Assembly (NCBI GenBank): GCA_016707605.1
Contig: JADJHJ010000001.1
Span: 992,001-1,056,000, forward strand
Direction: 5' to 3'
Source: Candidatus Promineofilum glycogenicum
Lineage (GTDB): Bacteria > Chloroflexota > Anaerolineae > Promineifilales > Promineifilaceae
Length of the DNA stretch: 64,000 nucleotides
Within the stretch, counting starts at the first letter, position 1. Every line of letters starts with the position of its first letter. The notes under the pieces are model-generated. The model was given only the letters and a program-made list of their open reading frames with translations, searched no databases and was not told the origin of the DNA. A program made the position numbers and the translations under genes. Shown piece after piece: positions 23,484 through 32,023 of the stretch.

Positions 23484-24163
23484 TTAGTACTGCGCGCCGC
23501 GATAGGGCAATTGACGGGCAACCTCGTCGGCCATGCGCGGGGGCCGTCGTCCTCGCTCTTCTTCTTGGTCTTGGCCGCTTCGGCCAACTGGCGGCCGATC
23601 TCTTCGGCCTCGGCCCGCTTGGGGGCGATCTCCTGCCAGTAGCTCAGCGGCTTGCTCAGCCGCGCCTTGTCGTGGATGTGGGCCGTGGTGCGGTCGTAGC
23701 CGGCCAGTTCGTAGTCGTGATCCATCTTGATCGCGTCGAACGGGCAGAACTCGGCGCAGTAGCCGCAGTTCATGCAGATGTCGATGTCGATGTAGAAGTT
23801 GACCGGCTCCGGTTTCGGCCGGCCGTTGGGCAGCTTGCCGCGCTCGATCCAGATGCACTGTGGCGGGCACACCTTGGCGCAGATGCCGCACGAGGTACAC
23901 CAGTCGTGGCCCCAACGCTGCCCCGGCGGCGGATCGTCCGTCACCAGGAAGGGCACGAAGCGGAAGCGCTCCGGCACGGGCAGCTTTTCTTCGGGGTAGA
24001 AGACGGTCATCACGCCTTCGCCCTGGGTGCTTTGGCGGACGGCGAACGCCTCGTCATTATAGTAGCGCCCGCCCTTGCCGGCCCAGCGCAGGTCGTCGAC
24101 GTAGGTCTGGATGAAGTGGCGCAACGTGACGCCCAAACCCTTGATAATCCCTGTTCCGTACAT
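23484..24163 (-). pseudogene. nuoI: NADH-quinone oxidoreductase subunit I, frameshifted near the C-terminus
   Basis: ATG 24163 (AGGAGACACA upstream) starts MYGTGIIKGLGVTLRHFIQT. Two complete 4Fe-4S motifs follow: CTSCGICAKVCPPQCIWI and CMNCGYCAEFCPFDAIKM. At the five-base G run 23539-23543 (C run on the gene strand) the frame breaks. One more C would give DDGPPRMADEVARQLPYRGA followed by QY and a TAA at 23484-23486, a natural NuoI ending of about 226 residues. As written, the frame runs on into the family B repeat to 23366. This may be a sequencing error or a recent mutation; all cluster ligands precede it, so function may survive. NuoI carries clusters N6a and N6b of complex I. Confidence 0.85.
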
Positions 24164-24196
24164 TGTGTCTCCTGCTTGTTCGCGCACCGCCGCGCC

Positions 24197-26020
24197 CTAG
24201 CGGTCTACCTCGCCCAGGACGATGTCGATGCTGCCCAGGATGGCGACGGAGTCGGCCACCTTATAGCCGCGGCACATGGGGCCGAGAGCGGTCAGGTTGA
24301 TGAACGATGGGGCGCGGACGTGGTAGCGCTGCGGGTTGCCGTCGCGGCGTCGCGCCGTCACGTAGTAGCCGAGTTCGCCCTTGGGGTTCTCCACCCGGCC
24401 ATAAGCCTCGCCGCCGCGCGGCGCGCGCAGGGCGTATTGCGGCTTGTCGCCGATGATCGGCGCGCCCTGTGTCCGGCGCAGATGGGGCAGCAACTGCTCC
24501 AGGATGCGCAAGCTCTGGCGCATTTCGTCCATGCGAATCAGGTAGCGGTCGTAGATGTCGCCGTTGTAGCGCACGGCCACGTCGAAATCGAGATGGTCGT
24601 AGTAGGAGTACGGCTCGGCGCGGCGGATGTCGTAGGGCACGCCGCTGGCGCGCAGCAATGGCCCGGCCGTGCTCAGGTTGATGGCGTCGGCCGCCGACAG
24701 ATAGCCGGCGCCGATGGCGCGGGCGCGGACGATCTCGTTGTTGGTCATGAGGTCGTCGCCCTGATCCAGCACGCGCGGCAGGCGGGTATAGATCATATCT
24801 TCCAGAAACTTGAGCGTCGGAATGCCGCGCACGTCGTCCGGCAAGTCATAGGCCACGCCGCCGAACCGCATGTAGTTGTGCATCATGCGCGAGCCGGTCA
24901 GCGCCTCGAAGAAGTCGACGAGCAGTTCGCGCTCGATGTAGTTGTAGAGCATCGGCGTCTGGAACGCGCCCAGGTCGTTGAGCAGGAAGCCCAGCGCCCA
25001 GAGGTGATTGCTGATGCGCACCAGTTCGACCGTCAGAATCCGCAGCCACTCGGCCCGTTCGGGAACCGACAGACCGAATAGCTTCTCGATTGTCAGGGCA
25101 TAGCCGAGGTTGTTCGACGCGCCGCTCAGGTAATCCAGCCGGTCGGTGAAGGGCATGTTCATGATGAACGTGTTGCGCTCGCCGATCTGCTCGTGGTTGC
25201 GATGCAGATAGCCCATCACCGGCTTGAGGTCGATCACCGTCTCGCCGTCGAGGGTGACGACCATGCGGAAGACGCCGTGGGTGGAGGGGTGTTGCGGCCC
25301 CATGTTGACCGTCACCTTGTCCGTCTTCAGGCCGGGCGTCGCGTCGCGGCTGTAGGACAGGCCCAGGTAGACGTCCGTCTCAGCGTCATACTCATCGCCG
25401 GTGGGCAGCCAGCCGGCCGGATACTGCACGTTCTTGCCGTAGGGCGTCTTCTCCTCGGCGCGGAACACCTCCCCTTCGGGCCAACGGCTGCCGAAAGGCT
25501 TGTGCTCCTCCTCGTAGAACGGTTCGCGCCAATCCTTGCGCAGCGGGTGGCCGTTGAAGCCGTCCCAGGTCAGGATGCGCCGCAGGTCGGGGTGGCCCAG
25601 GAAGCGGATGCCGAACATGTCGAAGGCCTCGCGCTCCTGGAACTCCGCGCCGCGGAAGACGGGCACCAGCGACGGGATCAGCGGCTCCTCGCGGTTGACC
25701 TGGACGTGGAGCACCACCGGCCCGCCGCCGCGGTTGATGCTGTAGAGGTGATAGACGGCTTCGAGCTTGCCCTCGTCGATGATGTCGACGCCGGTCACGC
25801 TCGACAGATAGTTGAAGCCTAGGTCATCGCGCAACGATTTGGCGACCTCGGGCAAAGAATCGGCGTAGACGACCACGCCTTCATACCCTTCGCGCGTCTC
25901 GTCGCTGATCACGTCGGGGTAAAGCGCCTTCAGGCGGGCGATGGCCTCCTGCGCCGGCGTCAGCGTCGGATCGTGTTCGGGTTCGGTCGTCGCGGGGGGT
26001 TCGAGGATTGCGTCGCTCAT
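24197..26020 (-). CDS. nuoCD: NADH-quinone oxidoreductase subunits C and D, fused
   Basis: A 607-residue fusion. Residues about 1-215 are NuoC: FNYLSSVTGVDI, REAFDMFGIRFLGHPDLRRI, LTWDGFNGHPLRKD. Residues about 225-607 are NuoD: VNMGPQHPSTHGVFRMVVTL, GYLHRNHEQIGERN, LDYLSGASNNLGYALTIEKL, and the C-terminal APSFINLTALGPMC region. The two form part of the quinone-binding module at the membrane interface of complex I. The histidines of the HPSTHG loop, important for quinone reduction, are present. It starts 15 bases after nuoB and ends 33 bases before nuoI. Confidence 0.96.
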   Translation of the reverse strand: MSDAILEPPATTEPEHDPTLTPAQEAIARLKALYPDVISDETREGYEGVVVYADSLPEVAKSLRDDLGFNYLSSVTGVDIIDEGKLEAVYHLYSINRGGGPVVLHVQVNREEPLIPSLVPVFRGAEFQEREAFDMFGIRFLGHPDLRRILTWDGFNGHPLRKDWREPFYEEEHKPFGSRWPEGEVFRAEEKTPYGKNVQYPAGWLPTGDEYDAETDVYLGLSYSRDATPGLKTDKVTVNMGPQHPSTHGVFRMVVTLDGETVIDLKPVMGYLHRNHEQIGERNTFIMNMPFTDRLDYLSGASNNLGYALTIEKLFGLSVPERAEWLRILTVELVRISNHLWALGFLLNDLGAFQTPMLYNYIERELLVDFFEALTGSRMMHNYMRFGGVAYDLPDDVRGIPTLKFLEDMIYTRLPRVLDQGDDLMTNNEIVRARAIGAGYLSAADAINLSTAGPLLRASGVPYDIRRAEPYSYYDHLDFDVAVRYNGDIYDRYLIRMDEMRQSLRILEQLLPHLRRTQGAPIIGDKPQYALRAPRGGEAYGRVENPKGELGYYVTARRRDGNPQRYHVRAPSFINLTALGPMCRGYKVADSVAILGSIDIVLGEVDR

Positions 26021-26035
26021 CGACTTTCTCTCCGG

Positions 26036-26764
<729 letters not shown>

Positions 26765-26766
26765 CG

Positions 26767-26982
26767 CTATGTCGCCTCCTCATACCAAACCGTTAAAATA
26801 TCCAGCAAGAGCCGCTCGTTCAGCAGGGCGGGGTCGTCCTGGAAGCCGGGCAGGGACTCAACCAGGGCGGTCAGCTCTTCCAGCCCGACCGTTTCGGGCC
26901 GGCGTTGGGGATGATGCTCCATGAGGGCGACCACAATGGCGTAGGTTGAATCCCAGAATAGTTCAGGTTCGTGCTCTGTCAA
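26767..26982 (-). CDS. iscX: IscX-like Fe-S assembly protein
   Basis: A 71-residue acidic protein. LFWDSTYAIVVALMEHHPQR, PETVGLEELTALVESLPGFQ, DDPALLNERLLLDILTVWYE matches E. coli IscX (YfhJ) along its whole length: WxDSxxIxxAL, P-x-TV, L-x-x-L-x-x-F-x-DDP, NE-x-x-L-x-x-I-L-x-x-W. IscX binds IscS and regulates the cluster assembly machine. I use the TTG at 26982, which has GAGG upstream and begins just before the conserved region; an N-terminal extension upstream is not conserved. It heads the complex I operon. Confidence 0.85.
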   Translation of the reverse strand: MTEHEPELFWDSTYAIVVALMEHHPQRRPETVGLEELTALVESLPGFQDDPALLNERLLLDILTVWYEEAT

Positions 26983-27029
26983 CGGAGCCTCTTGGCCTGA
27001 CTGTGGCTCAGCGCAGTTGCTCAGGAGCA

Positions 27030-27058
27030 AGTATAAACGATAGTGTTCAGGTGTCGAA
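27030..27058 (-). promoter_or_regulatory. Promoter of the iscX-nuoBCDI operon
   Basis: On the minus strand TTCGAC (27058-27053) and TATACT (27035-27030) with a 17-base spacer predict a start about 40 bases before iscX. Confidence 0.5.
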
Positions 27059-27087
27059 TTGTAGCGCGCCCAGGGTTTTAAGAAACG

Positions 27088-28215
27088 ATGCGCATTCTCC
27101 TCCTCTCTCCCTACCACGGCGGCAGCCATCAGGCCTGGGCCGAGGGCTATGCCGCCCACAGCGCCCACATGGTCGAACTACTGACGCTGCCGGCCCGCTT
27201 CTGGAAGTGGCGCATGCACGGCGGGGCGGTGACGCTAGCCCGCCGCTGGCTGGCCGAGGGCGGCGGACGTCCGCTGCCCGACCTCATTCTGGCCACCGAC
27301 CTGCTCGACCTGACCACCTTCCTGGCCCTGACCCGCGCCCGGACGGCGGCCATCCCCACCGCGCTCTACATGCACGAGAACCAGTTGACCTATCCCCTGC
27401 CCGACGACCCCACCACCGGCCCGATGCGCCGCCAACTGGGCGAACGCGACCGGCACTACGCCTTCGTCAACTACGCCTCGATGCTGGCTGCCGGCCGCGT
27501 CTTCTTCAACTCGCGCTACCATCTGGAGACGTTCTTCGCCGCCCTGCCCCCCTTCCTGCGCCACTACCCGGAGTACAACGAACTGGACACCGTTGCCGTG
27601 TTGCGCGACAAAAGCGCCGTCCTGCCGGTGGGCATCGACTTGCGCCGCCTGGACCCTTCGCTGCCAATGGACGAATCGCTCCCGCCGCTCATCCTCTGGA
27701 ATCAGCGCCTCGAATTCGACAAGAACCCGGCGCGCTTCATGTCTGTGCTGCTGGAACTGGCCGCCGAAGGCGTGCCCTTTCGCGTCGCCCTGTGCGGCGA
27801 GCGCTTCGGCCGGCCGGGCGCGGCGTGGCTGGCCGGCGTCGCCGCCCTCGGCGAGCGAGTGGTGCATGATGGCTATGCGAATGACGAGACGTACCGCCGC
27901 CTGCTGTGGGAGGCCACTCTCACCTTCTCCACCGCCGACCACGAGTACTTCGGCATCAGCATCCTCGAGGCCGTCTACGCCCACACCCTGCCGCTGTTGC
28001 CCGCCCGCCTCAGCTACCCGGAGATCATCCCCGCCCCCTTCCACGCCGACTGCCTCTACCGCGGCCGGGCCGACCTGCTGGCCCGCCTGCGCCGCGCCCT
28101 GGCCGACCCCGTCGCCACCCGCGCCACGGCCCAAGCCCTGGCCGCCGCCGTCGCCGCCTACGACTGGCAACACATGGCTCCTCTCTATGACCGGGCGCTG
28201 TTTGAAGAGTTATGA
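27088..28215 (+). CDS. Bacterial homologue of tRNA-queuosine alpha-mannosyltransferase (GTDC1/QTMAN, DUF3524)
   Basis: A 375-residue GT-B enzyme. The N-terminal DUF3524 domain shows LLLSPYHGGSHQAWAEG, LTLPARFWKWRMHGGAVTLA, LDLTTFLALT, YMHENQLTYPLP, YAFVNYASMLAA, VFFNSRYHLETFF. The C-terminal half has WNQRLEFDKNP, VHDGYANDETYRRLLWEA and TADHEYFGISILEAVYA. The order and spacing match animal GTDC1, which mannosylates queuosine-34 of tRNA-Asp. Whether the bacterial protein has that activity is inference. It is a lone plus-strand gene divergent from iscX; ATG 27088. Confidence 0.85.
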   Translation: MRILLLSPYHGGSHQAWAEGYAAHSAHMVELLTLPARFWKWRMHGGAVTLARRWLAEGGGRPLPDLILATDLLDLTTFLALTRARTAAIPTALYMHENQLTYPLPDDPTTGPMRRQLGERDRHYAFVNYASMLAAGRVFFNSRYHLETFFAALPPFLRHYPEYNELDTVAVLRDKSAVLPVGIDLRRLDPSLPMDESLPPLILWNQRLEFDKNPARFMSVLLELAAEGVPFRVALCGERFGRPGAAWLAGVAALGERVVHDGYANDETYRRLLWEATLTFSTADHEYFGISILEAVYAHTLPLLPARLSYPEIIPAPFHADCLYRGRADLLARLRRALADPVATRATAQALAAAVAAYDWQHMAPLYDRALFEEL

Positions 28216-28341
28216 TCCGCAGATTGGGCAGATTGGGCAGATTGTAAGAGAGGAACCTGCATCGCCAGGACGCCAATCTTCTTGAATCTTGCGTGTAATC
28301 TGTGGGTTCTTCTTAAACGCCCAATCTGCCCAATCTGCGGA
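28216..28341. repeat. Family A hairpin between convergent genes
   Basis: TCCGCAGATTGGGCAGATT and its continuation (28216-28238) is repeated exactly inverted at 28319-28341, a 23-bp perfect arm. The element begins on the base after one stop codon and ends on the base before the opposite gene's stop codon, filling the gap completely. It is probably a bidirectional terminator. Confidence 0.9.
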
Positions 28342-28953
28342 TTATTCTCTTCGGAACCAGAACCAGGCCGAGTTCCACGGTGGCCGATCCTCCACCTGAG
28401 TCACACCCCGCTCGACGCGCTCCAGCCGGAACGCCTCCCGCAACAGCTCATAGATTGTCGCCTCGGCGATGCCGCGCGGGCCGTCTTCGCGCTCCGGATC
28501 GGACGCCTGGCGCAGATGGGCGAAGAGCACGTACTGCCCGCCCGGCGGCAGCAAGCGGACGATCTCATCGCGGTAGGCCGCCAGCATCTCCTCCGTGAAG
28601 GAGTGCATACAGCCAACGTCGATCACCAGGTCGAACGGCGGCGCGAGGAAAGCCAGGTCGGTCGCCGAGGCGGCATGGAACGTCGCCCGTTCGCTCACGC
28701 CGGCCGCCGCCGCCCGCCGTTGCGCCTCGGCGATGGCCTGCGGCACGAAGTCCACGCCGACGGCCGACCAGCCGCGCCCGGCCAGATAGATGACCGCCCG
28801 CCCGTAGCCGCAGCCTACGTCCAGCGCCCGCCCCGGCGGCAGGGCGTCGGCCAGGGCGACGATCTCCGGCGGCGGCGTGGGGTCGTCCCAGGGCACGCGC
28901 CCCTCTTCGTACCGTTCGGCAAAGCGGCGTTGGGTGTCGGTCAGTTCATCCAT
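28342..28953 (-). CDS. Class I SAM-dependent methyltransferase (TPMT/tellurite-resistance-like)
   Basis: A 203-residue methyltransferase. Motif I is ALDVGCGYGRAVIYLA (residues about 45-60), motif II VGVDFVPQAIAEAQ, motif IV FDLVIDVGCMHSF and LLPPGGQYVLFAHLR a later block. The N-terminal WDDPTPPPEIV pattern is typical of the thiopurine/tellurite (TehB-like) group of small-molecule methyltransferases. ATG 28953 follows AAGGAGAGGT directly. The substrate is unknown. It diverges from a second methyltransferase gene. Confidence 0.87.
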   Translation of the reverse strand: MDELTDTQRRFAERYEEGRVPWDDPTPPPEIVALADALPPGRALDVGCGYGRAVIYLAGRGWSAVGVDFVPQAIAEAQRRAAAAGVSERATFHAASATDLAFLAPPFDLVIDVGCMHSFTEEMLAAYRDEIVRLLPPGGQYVLFAHLRQASDPEREDGPRGIAEATIYELLREAFRLERVERGVTQVEDRPPWNSAWFWFRRE

Positions 28954-28974
28954 ACCTCTCCTTATGGCGTCCGG

Positions 28975-29004
28975 TTGTCGGCCGCGGCGTTCTTCGCCTA
29001 CAAT
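28975..29004 (+). promoter_or_regulatory. Promoter of the membrane-anchored methyltransferase
   Basis: TTGTCG (28975-28980), 18-base spacer, TACAAT (28999-29004), about 40 bases of leader before ATG 29051. Confidence 0.5.
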
Positions 29005-29050
29005 AGCACCATTCCCCGCCGCTGTGAATCCGCGCCGGGCAGAGAAGGCA

Positions 29051-29995
29051 ATGGCATCCACCGGCAAGTTCCGCGACACCCGCCGCCACATCCGCACCCA
29101 CTGGCCAACCTACTTCGGTCTCTACGCCGGGCTAGTGCTGGCGATGGGGCTGCTGGGCGTGGGGCTGGCCAGCGGTTGGTACGCCTTTGTGCCGTTTGCC
29201 CTGGCCATCCTGCTCGTCGCCGGCTATCTGCTGGTGGCCGCGCTGTGGACGGCGCATCAGTTGCACGACGGGCCGGGGCCGAAGGTCATCGATCAACTTA
29301 TTGACTATGCGCAGCTTCGCCCCGACGACAGGATCGTTTGCCTCGACCTGGGCCTGGCCCAGACGGCCATTCGCATTGCCCAACGCCTCACCACCGGGCA
29401 GGTGAAGGTCATTGACGTCTACAACCCCCAATCCAACCCCGGCGGCCCATTGCGCCGCGCCCGCGCTGCCGCCCGCCGGCCCGGCCCCGACCCGCGCCTG
29501 GAGTGGATCGACGGCAGCATCCAGCTACTGCCCCTGCCCGACCGTAGCGTGCGCCTGGTGTTCGTGAACCAGATTCTAGGCGAGTTCTGGCTGCCGGAAG
29601 AGCGTGAACAATTGCTCAACGAGGCGCGCCGCATTCTCGTGCCCGATGGCCGCCTGCTGCTGGCCGAACGCCACCGCGGGCAGCGCGACCTGCTGTTGAC
29701 GGGCCTGGTCACCTCGAGCTGGCCGCCGGCCGAAACGTGGCGGGCGATGCTGAAGAAGGCCGACTTGCGCATCCAGCGCGAGGATAGCCTGCGCGGCCTC
29801 GTCTACTGCGCCCGCGCCGACAAGCCGCCGCCGACCGAGGGGCGGCAGATGCGCCTGCAACTGGATTTCCTCTGGGCTCAGAGCGCGATTCCGGCGAACG
29901 GGCCAGCGTCGTCTGCCAGACGCGCTCGATGTCGCCGGCCGATAGCCCCGGTTGCCCCAGCAGCCAGCCCAGCAGCGTCGCGCAGTCGGCGGTGA
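29051..29995 (+). CDS. Membrane-anchored class I methyltransferase-like protein
   Basis: A 314-residue frame with two N-terminal membrane helices (residues about 20-68) and a Rossmann-like methyltransferase domain: IVCLDLGLAQTAIRIAQRLT in place of motif I, VKVIDVYNPQSNP, LPDRSVRLVFVNQILGEFWL, ILVPDGRLLLAERHRGQ. Motif I lacks the usual glycine cluster, so catalysis is uncertain. The recognisable protein ends near 29890 (SLRGLVYCARADKP); the last 35-45 residues (ARRARCRRPIAPVAPAAS) overlap the opposite gene and look like antisense of it. The true end could be earlier if an indel has removed the stop. Confidence 0.7.
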   Translation: MASTGKFRDTRRHIRTHWPTYFGLYAGLVLAMGLLGVGLASGWYAFVPFALAILLVAGYLLVAALWTAHQLHDGPGPKVIDQLIDYAQLRPDDRIVCLDLGLAQTAIRIAQRLTTGQVKVIDVYNPQSNPGGPLRRARAAARRPGPDPRLEWIDGSIQLLPLPDRSVRLVFVNQILGEFWLPEEREQLLNEARRILVPDGRLLLAERHRGQRDLLLTGLVTSSWPPAETWRAMLKKADLRIQREDSLRGLVYCARADKPPPTEGRQMRLQLDFLWAQSAIPANGPASSARRARCRRPIAPVAPAASPAASRSRR

Positions 29996-31856
29996 ACTCT
30001 TCACCCGCCTGGCGCGCCGCCGCCGGCCGCGGCCACATCGGCCCATCGCCCGGCGTGCCGGGGGCCAGCACCAGGATAGCATCGTCGGTCAGGGCGCGGG
30101 AATTGCTGATGTGGACGGAGATGGGATGCTCGGCGTGGACGACGTAGCGGTTGAGCAGGACAAAGCCCGCCGCGTAGAGTGCCTTGGTCAGCGCCGCCCA
30201 GGCCTGCGGCTGCCAGTGGTGGAAGGTAAAGACCAGCCGGCCGCTGCCCGGCCGCAGCGCGCGGCGACACTCGCCGAAGATGGCGCTCATCATCTGCACG
30301 TAGCGGCCGTCGGCCGGGTCGCGCTCGGAGTTGACCGCCGCGCCCGCGCCGTCGTAGCCCCAATCGGCAGCGTCGGGCAGGAATTGCTGCAGCCAGACGC
30401 GAAAGAACGCCGCCAGATCGCCGTACTGGATGCTGTCGTAGTAGGGCGGATCGGTCACGACCGCGTCCACACTGCCCGACGCCACCGGCAGGGCCACGGC
30501 CGACGCCTGGCGCAACACAAAGAGCTGCGGCTGCCCGGCCAGTTCGGCGGCGCAGGCCACTTCCAGCCCGCCGTCGCGCTCGCCGGGGATGGCCACGAAG
30601 CGCGCCGCGGCCGACGCCGGGTCGCGCTCCAGCGGCGCGGCGGCCCACTGGCGCGCCCGCCGGATGCGGTTGTGGAACAGCTTTTGCAGCGTGCCCGAAG
30701 CGCGCCGCGGGTAGAGCGGGTTCGTCTCCAGCGCCGTGTAGGGGAAGGCGTAGCCGTGGTGGGCGAAGGTGTGGCGCACCGCTCCGGCCCGCCGCCGCGC
30801 GACGCCCTTGTAGCCGCAGAGCATCGAGTTGAACTCCAACGCCGTGGACACCAGCAGGGCCAGATTGAGGCGCAGGATCGGCTCGTCGGGCAGATGGCGG
30901 CCGACGGCGTCGAGAAACAGCAGTTGGCGGCTGGAGAAGAGGTCGAGATAGGTGGTGACGCCGCGCCGCAGCAGTTGGATCGACTTGTCGCCGGCCTCGA
31001 CGCAGAACGCCCCGGCGACAAAGGGCAGCGCCGCCCGGCGCGCCTCGGCCGCCGACTGCCGCTCCCGGTCGCGCCAGTCGGACGCGCGGTGGAACAGGCC
31101 GTGGGTGCGGCAGTGGCCGGCGACGACCAGCGGTTCGTAGCGGGCGTGGAAGGGGCGGTCGTTGTCGTCGGCGTAGGCCCGGCCGCAATCGTCGCACACT
31201 TCCCGCCCCTTCTCCACCAGCCGCGTCGCCGTCGCCGGGCAGTCGTGACCGCGGGCGTCCACCAGTTGGGCGCAGCGTGGGCAGAGGCTCAGCGTCCCGC
31301 CGTCCGGCTGGTGGCGCAGGATCAGCGAGTCGACGGCCAGCACTTCGCCACAGTCGCAGCGCCGGCGCGCGCCGTGCAACGTGTACCACGATGGCGTCGG
31401 TTCGTCGCACGCCGGGCAGTGGGTGACGAAATACGCGCCGATCTCCTGCTCCAGGGCGGCGTAGAAGCGGTCGAAGCCGGCCTGCAACGCACTCAGCGGA
31501 TAGTCGGTCAGCGTCGCCCGCGCCTGCAAGACCGGGATGGGGTCGATGTCCAGCCCAATAACGCCCGCCCCCAGCCGGATGGCCTCGTGCAGCGTCGTGC
31601 CGCCGCCCATCATCGGGTCGAGGATGACCTTGCCCGCCAGCCCGCCGGGGGCGTAGTAGTCAGCCTGCGCCGGGTCGTCGACCAGCCCCTTGAGAATCAG
31701 GCGAAAGGTGCTGCCGCAGCGCCGCCCCCACCACTTATGTAAATACGTATTGGGGCGATAGTGGTGTTTGTTGTACGTCTCGAAGCGGGCCAGGCGATCG
31801 GCAAAGCCCACGTCCAGCGACGTGTCGATGAGTAACTGCGGTTGGGGGACAGACAT
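29709..31856 (-). CDS. Adenine-specific DNA methylase with Zn-ribbon (COG1743/DUF1156-like), orphan
   Basis: A 715-residue methylase. YLHKWWGRRCGS and LDPMMGGGTTLHEAIRLGAG, VIGLDIDPIPVL form the SAM-binding part. A cysteine-rich insert follows (CPACDEPTP, CDCGEVL, CPRCAQLVD, CDDCGRAY), then the catalytic TDPPYYDSIQYGDLAAFF (DPPY) and FTFHHWQPQAW. This is the layout of COG1743 N6-adenine methylases. No restriction or helicase partner is adjacent, so an epigenetic or defence-remnant role is possible. ATG 31856 is used. Beyond about 29890 the C-terminal 55-60 residues are Arg/Ala-rich antisense of the convergent gene and probably not native. Confidence 0.82.
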   Translation of the reverse strand: MSVPQPQLLIDTSLDVGFADRLARFETYNKHHYRPNTYLHKWWGRRCGSTFRLILKGLVDDPAQADYYAPGGLAGKVILDPMMGGGTTLHEAIRLGAGVIGLDIDPIPVLQARATLTDYPLSALQAGFDRFYAALEQEIGAYFVTHCPACDEPTPSWYTLHGARRRCDCGEVLAVDSLILRHQPDGGTLSLCPRCAQLVDARGHDCPATATRLVEKGREVCDDCGRAYADDNDRPFHARYEPLVVAGHCRTHGLFHRASDWRDRERQSAAEARRAALPFVAGAFCVEAGDKSIQLLRRGVTTYLDLFSSRQLLFLDAVGRHLPDEPILRLNLALLVSTALEFNSMLCGYKGVARRRAGAVRHTFAHHGYAFPYTALETNPLYPRRASGTLQKLFHNRIRRARQWAAAPLERDPASAAARFVAIPGERDGGLEVACAAELAGQPQLFVLRQASAVALPVASGSVDAVVTDPPYYDSIQYGDLAAFFRVWLQQFLPDAADWGYDGAGAAVNSERDPADGRYVQMMSAIFGECRRALRPGSGRLVFTFHHWQPQAWAALTKALYAAGFVLLNRYVVHAEHPISVHISNSRALTDDAILVLAPGTPGDGPMWPRPAAARQAGEEFTADCATLLGWLLGQPGLSAGDIERVWQTTLARSPESRSEPRGNPVAGASAAPRSAAACRRGRSRRGRAGYPRAGCASRPSSASPATFRPAASSR

Positions 31857-31880
31857 CGGGCGTATTGTAGCGGAAAGATA

Positions 31881-31942
31881 AGAATGGCACGCAGATTTCG
31901 CTGATAAGAAATATCTGATCAGCCTCATCCGCGTGCCATTCT
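31881..31942. repeat. Family E hairpin upstream of moxR
   Basis: AGAATGGCACGC (31881-31892) is inverted exactly at 31931-31942 around TGATAAGAAATATCTGATCA-like sequence that is itself partly palindromic. It occupies the divergent gap (31857-32023) between the methylase and moxR. No clear promoter was recognised there. Confidence 0.75.
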
Positions 31943-32023
31943 GCTTCAAATAGCGTAATAAGATCACTCATCCGTCACGATCAAGAACTCATCCGTCGTC
32001 GACTGACCAAACCTGGGACAGCT

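Noticed and set aside
28216..28341. CRISPR-like array of CAGATT words
   Set aside because: The words are 9-10 bases and inverted rather than repeated with unique spacers; no cas genes are near.
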